A DNA stretch of 64,000 nt from Phocoena phocoena. Taxonomy: Eukaryota > Chordata > Mammalia > Artiodactyla > Phocoenidae. The translations under genes were made by a program, and so were the position numbers. Under the pieces are notes generated by a model. It was not told where the DNA came from and searched no databases. It worked only from the letters and a program-made list of their open reading frames with translations. Below are positions 1 to 6,699 of this stretch, piece by piece; position 1 is the first letter of the stretch; the number at the start of each line of letters is the position of its first letter. The stretch covers positions 140,038,263 to 140,102,262 of the forward strand of contig NC_089221.1 of NCBI RefSeq assembly GCF_963924675.1, written 5' to 3'.

Positions 1-441
1 ATTAGTTACATCTTCCTTTCACCAAGCCTTAATTGGCCTTAAGACCTAGCTCGTGATGACTCTGGCATAATCCTTTACTAAGCAAACTATTAAATAGGTA
101 GGTGGATCAGAGCAAGGATTCTTGCATTTTGCATGAAGGGGCTCAAAAGAACAATTTCTCTGGATTATTTCTCCAAACTGCCTTTATAGTTAAAGTTAAG
201 ACCTATCCATTGGACCCTCTGAAAAGGTTACAGTCACTGTAAGCAAACTATACAGATGTCAACAGCTATACTACAAGTCTACGCACAGTTTACTGAATTT
301 AAAAATTTTGTCAACTGGTAGTTATTCCTATCCTTCTTTCCATTGTGTTTTAAATTTTAAGTGTGGAGAAACAATGCATTCTTCTTTAAAGCCTTAATCA
401 TTTATTGAAATACCATTTTCAAAGTCAAATTAAGTTAAATG
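1..441. other. Left flank of provirus, no gene seen
   Basis: AT-rich sequence with no convincing ORF, RNA gene or repeat that I can name. Its last six bases (436-441, TAAATG) are the left copy of the target-site duplication made when the provirus inserted. Confidence 0.6.
436..441. repeat. Left target-site duplication TAAATG
   Basis: Six bases abutting the 3' LTR, repeated exactly at 6694-6699. A 6-bp duplication is usual for betaretroviral integrase and shows that the two LTRs come from one insertion rather than from recombination between two proviruses. Confidence 0.9.
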
Positions 442-542
442 TGCCGGGGACCAGCCCCAGCAGAACAGGTTTCTCCCAAAGGGGAGACGGAGTCGGCGTG
501 GACAGAACGCAAGACACCTCAGAGGATGCAAGGATCTGCCAA

Positions 543-548
543 TTTATT
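543..548 (-). terminator. Polyadenylation signal AATAAA of 3' LTR
   Basis: Minus-strand AATAAA in the R/U5 part of the 3' LTR, where proviral transcripts would be cleaved and polyadenylated. Its closeness to the TATA-like box implies a very short R region. Confidence 0.7.
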
Positions 549-564
549 GTTACAATTTCGAAGC

Positions 565-572
565 TTTTTATA
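565..572 (-). promoter_or_regulatory. TATA-like box of 3' LTR
   Basis: The minus strand reads TATAAAAA, about 25 bases upstream of the AATAAA at 543-548 and about 125 bases before the LTR end. This is the likely core promoter of the LTR. The copy in the 5' LTR at 5385-5392 is the one placed to transcribe the provirus; this one could read out into the flank to the left. Confidence 0.7.
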
Positions 573-872
573 CTGTGAGGCAATCTCACTTTCAATCTTA
601 ACATTCTAGTTCTCATACCAAAGCCACAAAATAAAGGTACACAACAGTAAAACCAAAGGTCATTTACATCAAAAGATTATATCAGCAGGTTAGGCAGGTT
701 TTATGATCAGGTAATCCTCTTATCTCCTGTGGTCTCTTTCATCCCCTGTGGTTAGGTATATCTTGGTCACATCTAGGTCTGGAATTCTGTTTGCGGTTTC
801 TTCACCTTTCTTAAAAGCAGATGTTCTTGTATTTGCACATTCTATTCAATCAGGCCATTAATCAAGGTACAA

Positions 873-1184
873 ACTTAAGCACATCCTTCTCTTAACAATT
901 ATAAACCCAAAACTCAAGCACATTCTTCTCTTAACAATTACAAACCCAAAACTTAAGCACATCCTTCTCTTAACAATTACAAACCCAAAACTCAAGCACA
1001 TTCTTCTCTTAACAATTACAAACCCAAAACTTAAGCACATCCTTCTCTTAACAATTACAAACCCAAAACTTAAGCACATTCTTCTCTTAACAATTACAAA
1101 CCCAAAACTCAAGTACATTCTTCTCTTAACAATTACAAACCCAAAACTTAAGCACATTCTTCTCTTAACAATTACAAACCCATA
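873..1184. repeat. 39-bp tandem repeat, 8 units, in U3 of 3' LTR
   Basis: Eight contiguous 39-bp units start at 873, 912, 951, 990, 1029, 1068, 1107 and 1146. They differ only at a few positions (acttaagcacatcc, actcaagcacattc, acttaagcacattc, actcaagtacattc); the first also has an att/ata variant. The array ends about 300 bases upstream of the TATA-like box, a place where retroviral enhancers often occur as direct repeats. An enhancer role is inference. The unit length is a multiple of three with no stop in one frame, which explains the spurious 99-codon ORF across it. Confidence 0.95.
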
Positions 1185-1260
1185 CAGTAATAAAAATTCT
1201 CTCCCACAGGCTTTACACGTTCACCGTTATCCTTCAGACATCGCACATTTTTCCTTATAA

Positions 1261-1785
1261 TTATTTGGGAGGCTTTGGGGGTGGACATTCTACCTTAAAC
1301 CTATTAGCAAATTCCTTTGTAAAATACTTACAATATATAATTTGTCCTTTATAAGCATTTCTGCACAAAGAGCAATGTAACTTGTATAAGCTTGCCATGT
1401 AGCCTACTTCATCCAGCTTTGAATACACCCAACATAGCATAAATCCTCCTCGCCACCTTACCCAAATATTTCCCAGCATATCTATTACTCCCCAGGGGGG
1501 CCATAGTTCATCTAGCTTTTCTTCTAACGTAAGCTCTTGCCACACAAATGCTCCTGTTGTGTTTCCCTGCACCCAATGTCCTGGCCTGGGAGTGGGGATT
1601 TCGGGTGTAGTCATTGGGGGAGCCGGAGTCTTTTTTGGTTTTACCCTAAGTTGGGGTTTTTCCTTAAACCCTCCGTCGGCACTGGGGATATTTCCTAACA
1701 CTAATAGTAATCCTATAAAAATCACTTTAAGCAAAACCAGGGGAAGACAAGGGGAACCACACAGAGGAGAGCTTTGCTTCTCCAT
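1261..1785 (-). CDS. LTR-encoded ORF, 174 aa, unrecognised secreted-type protein (3' LTR copy)
   Basis: An ATG-to-stop frame inside U3, beginning 34 bases downstream of the env stop. Residues 13-31 are strongly hydrophobic and are followed by a small-residue stretch (SADGG), which looks like a signal peptide. Residues 40-70 are basic and proline-rich. An N-glycosylation sequon NTT lies at 75-77. The C-terminal half has tryptophans and cysteines at 118, 138, 141, 152 and 167, then a proline-rich tail. MMTV also carries an accessory ORF (the superantigen) in U3, but that protein is a type II membrane protein and I see no clear similarity. Expression would probably need a spliced or U3-spanning transcript. 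I do not recognise the family. An intact 525-bp frame in a large LTR is suggestive of, but not proof of, a real gene. Confidence 0.6.
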   Translation of the reverse strand: MEKQSSPLCGSPCLPLVLLKVIFIGLLLVLGNIPSADGGFKEKPQLRVKPKKTPAPPMTTPEIPTPRPGHWVQGNTTGAFVWQELTLEEKLDELWPPWGVIDMLGNIWVRWRGGFMLCWVYSKLDEVGYMASLYKLHCSLCRNAYKGQIIYCKYFTKEFANRFKVECPPPKPPK

Positions 1786-1818
1786 TTTTGTACCTGATAG
1801 TACCAGCTTTGCTAGGCA

Positions 1819-3933
1819 CTATGGGTCTCGTCCGTGCTGAGACTCAAAGGCACTTCTTATGCGGCTCCCGACATCTCCCCCTTTTTTATTTTTTAAAAAG
1901 GCAGTATGCAATTCCACTTTGGTTCTATGTATACTCTGAAGAGCAGCTTGTATTAATCGGATGATGACTAGAAAAGAAATAAGAAGTAAAATTATAACTA
2001 CTCCGGCAGCCCCATAATTTATTAAAATATGCATAAATGAATTACCATCAAAATAACTTTGTAAATTTTGTAAAAATTCTGCAGCAGCCTTAGAGGGATT
2101 CATATCATATTGTGAGGCTGCAATATCATGAATCTGTTTATGCAAATGTTCCAAATCAATTCCCAAATCATTAGAATTCCATACATTTAAAATATGCATT
2201 TGAATTTTTTCCCAGGAATACTCAGAATGATTTACTTTTAAGGGAGTGACACATATCCAGGAGTATTTTTTATGGCAAGTTAAGGATAAGCGAATTTTTA
2301 AAGCAGTAAGTTCTTGACCAATATGTAAAACTGCTTCTTCAAGGGCATCAACCTTAGTTTCTAATTTTCTATCTATAGCTTCTTGAGTAGCTAAAGCCAA
2401 GGATATATTTTTTGATAAATCATTAGCATATTGTGCTGTCTGTACCTCTTTCACTAAGGCATACGTTGCAACAGTAAAAGAGCTCAATATTCCTATCAAT
2501 GCGGAAATCCCCAAAATTAAAGTAGCCACAAATCTTTTTGGCCTCATAAGTTCTCTAACCTGTTTTATAATTTCTGTCCCTATATCTGTATACCAAGAAT
2601 CATTAAGCATTACTGGCAGCATAATATAAGCTGGTCTTTTTAATAACATAATTGTTTTTATATTCATATTGGAGTTCACACAGGTTGTTAATGCACATTC
2701 ATCACAAGTTATAAAAAACCTTCCATTGTTTTTTATAATTTGTAATTTCTCAGTTTTATTAGTCAATAATATGGAATATGGAGAAGTCACACAAGCCTGG
2801 ATAAAATACTCACTCTCTTGAATATTAGGCCTTCTTAATATAATTGAACTTGTAGCTAAGGGCAATCTCCATAATTGTGGTTGAAAGGAAGTCTCATTGT
2901 TATTAGTAAATGTATATATAGGTGCTACCCATCCATGACTATTCCATCTATTTACTTTTATTTGTGAGGGAATCATAGATTCATTCCAAGCATAATTTGC
3001 AGCATATTTTAGATATTGCCGGTAATTATTTTCAGGGGTATTAATACTCCAATCTGATACATAATACTTAGTTCCAGGAATATTAATACGAATTTCTTTA
3101 TTATTCATACAGTATATCTAATAAGGATATCCACCACCATCATCAATCCATTTCTATTCCTCTGTTGCCTTACTTAAAGCATTATCACAATCTGGGTATC
3201 TTTGAGGATGTTTTGTGCTAACAAATTGTACTTTATTATCTACCTTATTTTGTCCCATAAATCTTCCTAATAACACCCATAAGTTTCTTTTAACATTATT
3301 ATCCTCTTTAGGAGAATCAGTTAAAAAGGCTGAATTTACTATCGGTAAACATCCATTTTTTACACGATCTGATTTTCTTAACCTCTCAGAATTTAAAAAG
3401 AAACAAATCGGAGGAAAATCCGATTGTCCCTTAAAAGAAAAATTATTATTTATAACAAATTGTTCGTAGCCTTGTACATCACGAACACCATCAGTTAGTT
3501 CAGGAAATGAGGAAGTTACCGGAATAATAGCATCTTTCCATGTACAAGCATGTAGTATAGGAAAATCAGGAAAATAAGCCCAGTACGTATCGTTAGCATT
3601 TACCTGTACTGATAAAAGACTTAACATGGCCACAAAAAAGTTAGCGGTAGTCAAAGGTATTTTTTGAGTGTTTACAGCATTTTCAGCATCCTGGCAAAGC
3701 CTTTTTATAGCTCCCCACGTTACCCGTTGCGCATCTAAAGTAGAAGCAGCATATCTCCTCTTTTTTCCCCGGCGTTGGGTCCCAAGAAGCTTAGGCTCTA
3801 AATGCTCAGGAGAAGTTTGAGTCTCTCTATGACATGTGGACTTAAGTGATAATTGTTGCAGCGGGGGAACCAGCGTTTCTGTCATTGAGTCTTTCGGTTT
3901 CTCTTTCTCTGACATTTCGGGTGTCAGACTCAT
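1819..3933 (-). pseudogene. env: Betaretroviral env, near full length, two in-frame TAG stops
   Basis: Envelope glycoprotein frame of about 704 codons. The first part (3933-3154, 259 aa) has a long leader with a basic run RRGKKRR at residues 54-60, a hydrophobic core around 94-110, and the conserved YWAY start of mature SU. Two TAG codons at 3154-3156 and 3118-3120 interrupt the same frame; a second open stretch (3108-1819, 429 aa) continues SU and all of TM. There RPKR (189-192) is the furin-type cleavage site, followed by a glycine/alanine-rich fusion peptide, heptad-repeat helices, CX7C at 278-286, a membrane span around 366-385 and a KKKGG-like cytoplasmic tail. CX7C marks a delta-type TM, as in MMTV, JSRV and HERV-K. 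The frame starts inside the end of pol and runs 55 bases into the LTR. Confidence 0.9.
1874..1887 (-). other. Polypurine tract
   Basis: The minus strand reads AAAAAAGGGGGAGA, directly abutting the TG start of the 3' LTR. This is the expected place and composition for the plus-strand DNA primer site in reverse transcription. It lies within the env coding frame, as in some betaretroviruses. Confidence 0.9.
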
Positions 3934-4363
3934 TTCCTGACAGACGCTTCGGTAAATTCCCTACCACCGGATGTCTAATTAGACGATCTGGTATCCAGAT
4001 GGGTGAGTCAAAGGTCTGTGGAAAAACACAAGCATATCCTCTACCATTGGTTAGTAGTATGTCTGGTCCATTCCATTTTCCAGTTAACACATCTTTCCAA
4101 AGAACCATTGGCTTTGGTTTATCGTTATTAGCCTCCCAATGTATCATCATTGGAGTTTTTCCTTCATTATTCATATTTATATAATTGATTACAAATAAAG
4201 AATGATTTACAATATGATGAGGAGAAAAATATTTTAAATCTCCATTTTGTAATTTATAAATCATATTTTTTAATACCTGATTAGTTCTTTCAATTATAGC
4301 TTGTCCTTGTGGGTTATAAGGAATTCCAGTATTATGAGTAATGCCAAACCTCTGGCACAATTG
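3842..4363 (-). pseudogene. pol: C-terminal integrase fragment of pol
   Basis: About 172 codons from the 3' end of pol. The start contains TGIPYNPQGQ followed by IIER, whose glutamate is the third residue of the integrase DDE triad. After it come the C-terminal helices and an SH3-like DNA-binding domain (LWKDVLTGKW, GRGYACVFPQ). Everything upstream is gone: zinc-binding HHCC domain, both catalytic aspartates, RNase H, reverse transcriptase and protease. It lies in the same register as gag but just after gag's TAA, and its first codons (CAA TTG) have no ATG, so it would not be translated by itself. Its end overlaps env by about 90 bases, as in betaretroviruses. Confidence 0.9.
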
Positions 4364-4385
4364 TTAAAAGGATTTTATAATTTCT
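4361..4385 (-). other. Approximate junction of large gag-pol deletion
   Basis: Gag coding sequence after the proline run passes within a few codons into integrase coding sequence. A complete betaretrovirus would have several kilobases here, including the rest of gag, pro and most of pol. The exact breakpoint and any microhomology cannot be fixed without an intact relative. Confidence 0.75.
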
Positions 4386-5128
4386 TTTTGTATTTTATTA
4401 AAAGGTGGGGGCGGTGGAGGAGGCCCCTTTATGTTAGTCACTCCTTTTCCTAACTTTTTAGATTGAGAAGAAGAATTTTGAGAGGCTAATGGGGGAAGCC
4501 CCAACGCCCTAAAACTTCTTGACTGTGGTTTAGTTAAATTTTCTTCTCGTACAGGGAAAGCCCCAAGATCATACTTTCTTCTCTCATAATCATAAGCTGT
4601 TGCATCTAAATCATCTTGATCAGCAGGTGTTAATTCTTCATCATGGGTTGAATCTTTTAACAAAATAGGCTTAGATTTACCTTTTGACTTATTTACCTCC
4701 TCCTCTGAGTCATTATCATTAATATTACAATCCTTCATAGCTGCCCCTACAACCTCAGCTTCCTCCGCAAATGACTTTGGAGAAAGTAAGGGTGTAGTTT
4801 CACTGACGTCCGGAGGATATTTATATGGATTTTTTTGACCTTCTGGTAACGGGGCCAAACTTTCTCTTATTAAATTCCACAAAGTAAAAGTATCTACAGG
4901 GACCTTTTCTGGCCCAAAATGATTATAATAAACCTGCAAAGTTTGTCCTACCTTTTGCCAGGTTTCTATATTAACCGTTCCTTGTTCTGGAAACCAAGGA
5001 CATTGTTCCTGTACAAACTGAAAAAACTGAGTTAATTGCTTATTAGTTACCTTAATTCCTCTTCCATTTATCATATGTTTAACTATATCTATAAACAAGA
5101 GCCTCTCCTTGGACTCAGCGTGTCCCAT
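4364..5128 (-). pseudogene. gag: gag N-terminal fragment (matrix and linker region), 254 aa
   Basis: The ATG at 5126-5128 is followed by glycine, the expected N-myristoylation site (MGHAES) that would send Gag to the membrane. Residues 1-100 resemble a betaretroviral matrix domain. Residues 100-230 are acidic and serine-rich, with YPPD near 104, and a run of seven prolines lies at about 236-242. The frame then stops at 4364-4366. There is no capsid major homology region and no nucleocapsid zinc knuckle, so about half or more of Gag is missing. Sequence just beyond the stop is integrase, showing that the loss is a deletion. The product could not assemble particles alone. Confidence 0.9.
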
Positions 5129-5241
5129 TTTGACACCGATTACTCACCTCTCTTGCCAGTCCTTCTCTAACTGGGGGTCTGCAGCACCCTATGGTGAGAC
5201 TCCTATCCGTCTGAAAAATATATATACACTTACCCCTTCAG
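5129..5241 (-). other. Proviral leader between PBS and gag
   Basis: A 113-base untranslated leader between the PBS and the gag ATG. In retroviruses this region usually holds the major splice donor and part of the packaging signal. I did not identify either with confidence. Confidence 0.6.
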
Positions 5242-5259
5242 GTCCCTGTTCGGGCGCCA
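5242..5259 (-). other. Primer-binding site, tRNA-Lys3 type
   Basis: The minus strand reads TGGCGCCCGAACAGGGAC, complementary to the 3' end of tRNA-Lys3 as known for MMTV and lentiviruses. It lies two bases inside the 5' LTR end. The match is exact over 18 bases, so this step of reverse transcription shows no decay. Confidence 0.92.
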
Positions 5260-5384
5260 CTTGCCGGGGACCAGCCCCAGCAGAACAGGTTTCTCCCAAA
5301 GGGGAGACGGAGTCGGCGTGGACAGAACGCAAGACACCTCAGAGGATGCAAGGATCTGCCAATTTATTGTTACAATTTCGAAGC

Positions 5385-5392
5385 TTTTTATA
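5385..5392 (-). promoter_or_regulatory. TATA-like box of 5' LTR
   Basis: Minus-strand TATAAAAA, matching 565-572 in the other LTR. Transcription would start about 25-30 bases further along the minus strand, near the AATAAA at 5363-5368, and run through the PBS into gag. Confidence 0.7.
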
Positions 5393-5692
5393 CTGTGAGG
5401 CAATCTCACTTTCAATCTTAACATTCTAGTTCTCATACCAAAGCCACAAAATAAAGGTACACAACAGTAAAACCAAAGGTCATTTACATCAAAAGATTAT
5501 ATCAGCAGGTTAGGCAGGTTTTATGATCAGGTAATCCTCTTATCTCCTGTGGTCTCTTTCATCCCCTGTGGTTAGGTATATCTTGGTCACATCTAGGTCT
5601 GGAATTCTGTTTGCGGTTTCTTCACCTTTCTTAAAAGCAGATGTTCTTGTATTTGCACATTCTATTCAATCAGGCCATTAATCAAGGTACAA

Positions 5693-6004
5693 ACTTAAGC
5701 ACATCCTTCTCTTAACAATTATAAACCCAAAACTCAAGCACATTCTTCTCTTAACAATTACAAACCCAAAACTTAAGCACATCCTTCTCTTAACAATTAC
5801 AAACCCAAAACTCAAGCACATTCTTCTCTTAACAATTACAAACCCAAAACTTAAGCACATCCTTCTCTTAACAATTACAAACCCAAAACTTAAGCACATT
5901 CTTCTCTTAACAATTACAAACCCAAAACTCAAGTACATTCTTCTCTTAACAATTACAAACCCAAAACTTAAGCACATTCTTCTCTTAACAATTACAAACC
6001 CATA
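5693..6004. repeat. 39-bp tandem repeat, 8 units, in U3 of 5' LTR
   Basis: Same eight-unit array as 873-1184 with the same unit order and variants. Tandem arrays change copy number easily, so equal arrays in both LTRs support a recent insertion. Confidence 0.95.
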
Positions 6005-6080
6005 CAGTAATAAAAATTCTCTCCCACAGGCTTTACACGTTCACCGTTATCCTTCAGACATCGCACATTTTTCCTTATAA

Positions 6081-6605
6081 TTATTTGGGAGGCTTTGGGG
6101 GTGGACATTCTACCTTAAACCTATTAGCAAATTCCTTTGTAAAATACTTACAATATATAATTTGTCCTTTATAAGCATTTCTGCACAAAGAGCAATGTAA
6201 CTTGTATAAGCTTGCCATGTAGCCTACTTCATCCAGCTTTGAATACACCCAACATAGCATAAATCCTCCTCGCCACCTTACCCAAATATTTCCCAGCATA
6301 TCTATTACTCCCCAGGGGGGCCATAGTTCATCTAGCTTTTCTTCTAACGTAAGCTCTTGCCACACAAATGCTCCTGTTGTGTTTCCCTGCACCCAATGTC
6401 CTGGCCTGGGAGTGGGGATTTCGGGTGTAGTCATTGGGGGAGCCGGAGTCTTTTTTGGTTTTACCCTAAGTTGGGGTTTTTCCTTAAACCCTCCGTCGGC
6501 ACTGGGGATATTTCCTAACACTAATAGTAATCCTATAAAAATCACTTTAAGCAAAACCAGGGGAAGACAAGGGGAACCACACAGAGGAGAGCTTTGCTTC
6601 TCCAT
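6081..6605 (-). CDS. LTR-encoded ORF, 174 aa, unrecognised secreted-type protein (5' LTR copy)
   Basis: Identical predicted protein to the one at 1261-1785, as expected from the duplicated LTR. This copy lies upstream of the LTR's TATA-like box, so the canonical proviral transcript would not include it. Only the 3' LTR copy would be carried in genomic or spliced viral RNA. Transcription from an upstream cellular or cryptic U3 promoter is conceivable. Confidence 0.5.
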   Translation of the reverse strand: MEKQSSPLCGSPCLPLVLLKVIFIGLLLVLGNIPSADGGFKEKPQLRVKPKKTPAPPMTTPEIPTPRPGHWVQGNTTGAFVWQELTLEEKLDELWPPWGVIDMLGNIWVRWRGGFMLCWVYSKLDEVGYMASLYKLHCSLCRNAYKGQIIYCKYFTKEFANRFKVECPPPKPPK

Positions 6606-6693
6606 TTTTGTACCTGATAGTACCAGCTTTGCTAGGCACTATGGGTCTCGTCCGTGCTGAGACTCAAAGGCACTTCTTATGCGGCTCCCGACA

Positions 6694-6699
6694 TAAATG
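6694..6699. repeat. Right target-site duplication TAAATG
   Basis: Exact partner of 436-441, abutting the 5' LTR of the minus-strand provirus. Confidence 0.9.

Larger units (their letters stand above)
442..1873 (-). repeat. Proviral 3' LTR
   Basis: A 1,432-bp LTR, downstream of env in the provirus orientation. On the minus strand it begins TGTCGGGAGCC and ends in CA. U3 is very long (about 1.3 kb) and holds the last codons of env, a 174-codon ORF (1261-1785) and a 39-bp x 8 tandem array (873-1184). A TATA-like box at 565-572 and AATAAA at 543-548 place the U3/R boundary near 540, leaving a short R-U5. It appears identical to the 5' LTR at a constant offset of 4,820 bases. Confidence 0.95.
442..6693 (-). 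mobile_element. Endogenous betaretrovirus-like provirus, internally deleted
   Basis: This is a 6,252-bp class II (betaretrovirus-like) endogenous retrovirus read on the minus strand. Seen directly: two equal-length LTRs with TG...CA ends, a TAAATG duplication on both sides (436-441 and 6694-6699), an 18-base tRNA-Lys3-type PBS, a polypurine tract, and gag, integrase and env frames in canonical order. The internal region is only 3,388 bp because most of gag and pol is missing. The 6-bp TSD, the env frame overlapping the end of pol, and the delta-type transmembrane subunit fit betaretroviruses such as MMTV, JSRV and HERV-K. No difference was seen between the LTRs, so insertion was probably recent. 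It cannot replicate alone, and movement would have needed proteins supplied in trans. Confidence 0.95.
5262..6693 (-). repeat. Proviral 5' LTR
   Basis: A 1,432-bp LTR that would drive proviral transcription. It ends two bases before the PBS. TATA-like box at 5385-5392, AATAAA at 5363-5368, tandem array at 5693-6004 and the LTR ORF at 6081-6605 all match the 3' LTR. I saw no substitution or indel in a line-by-line comparison. This was done by eye, so an isolated difference could have been missed. Confidence 0.95.

Noticed and set aside
425..616. 63-codon minus-strand ORF over U5 (similar at 5230-5436)
   Set aside because: Covers the TATA-like box, R/U5 and PBS; this is regulatory sequence, and the two copies differ only because their flanks differ.
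858..1157. 99-codon repetitive ORF (and its copy at 5678-5977)
   Set aside because: It exists only because the tandem unit is 39 bp (13 codons) with no stop in that frame. It lacks any domain and spans the array exactly.
873..1184. CRISPR-like array
   Set aside because: The units are contiguous with no unique spacers and the genome is mammalian; it is a minisatellite in an LTR.
1559..1840. 93-codon plus-strand ORF in the LTR (copy at 6379-6660)
   Set aside because: Overlaps the 174-aa minus-strand LTR ORF on the opposite strand, has no recognisable domain and is best explained as a shadow frame.
3842..4360. Integrase fragment as an independent gene starting at 4360
   Set aside because: The start codon would be TTG and the piece follows directly from a deletion joined to gag; it is a pol remnant, not a gene.
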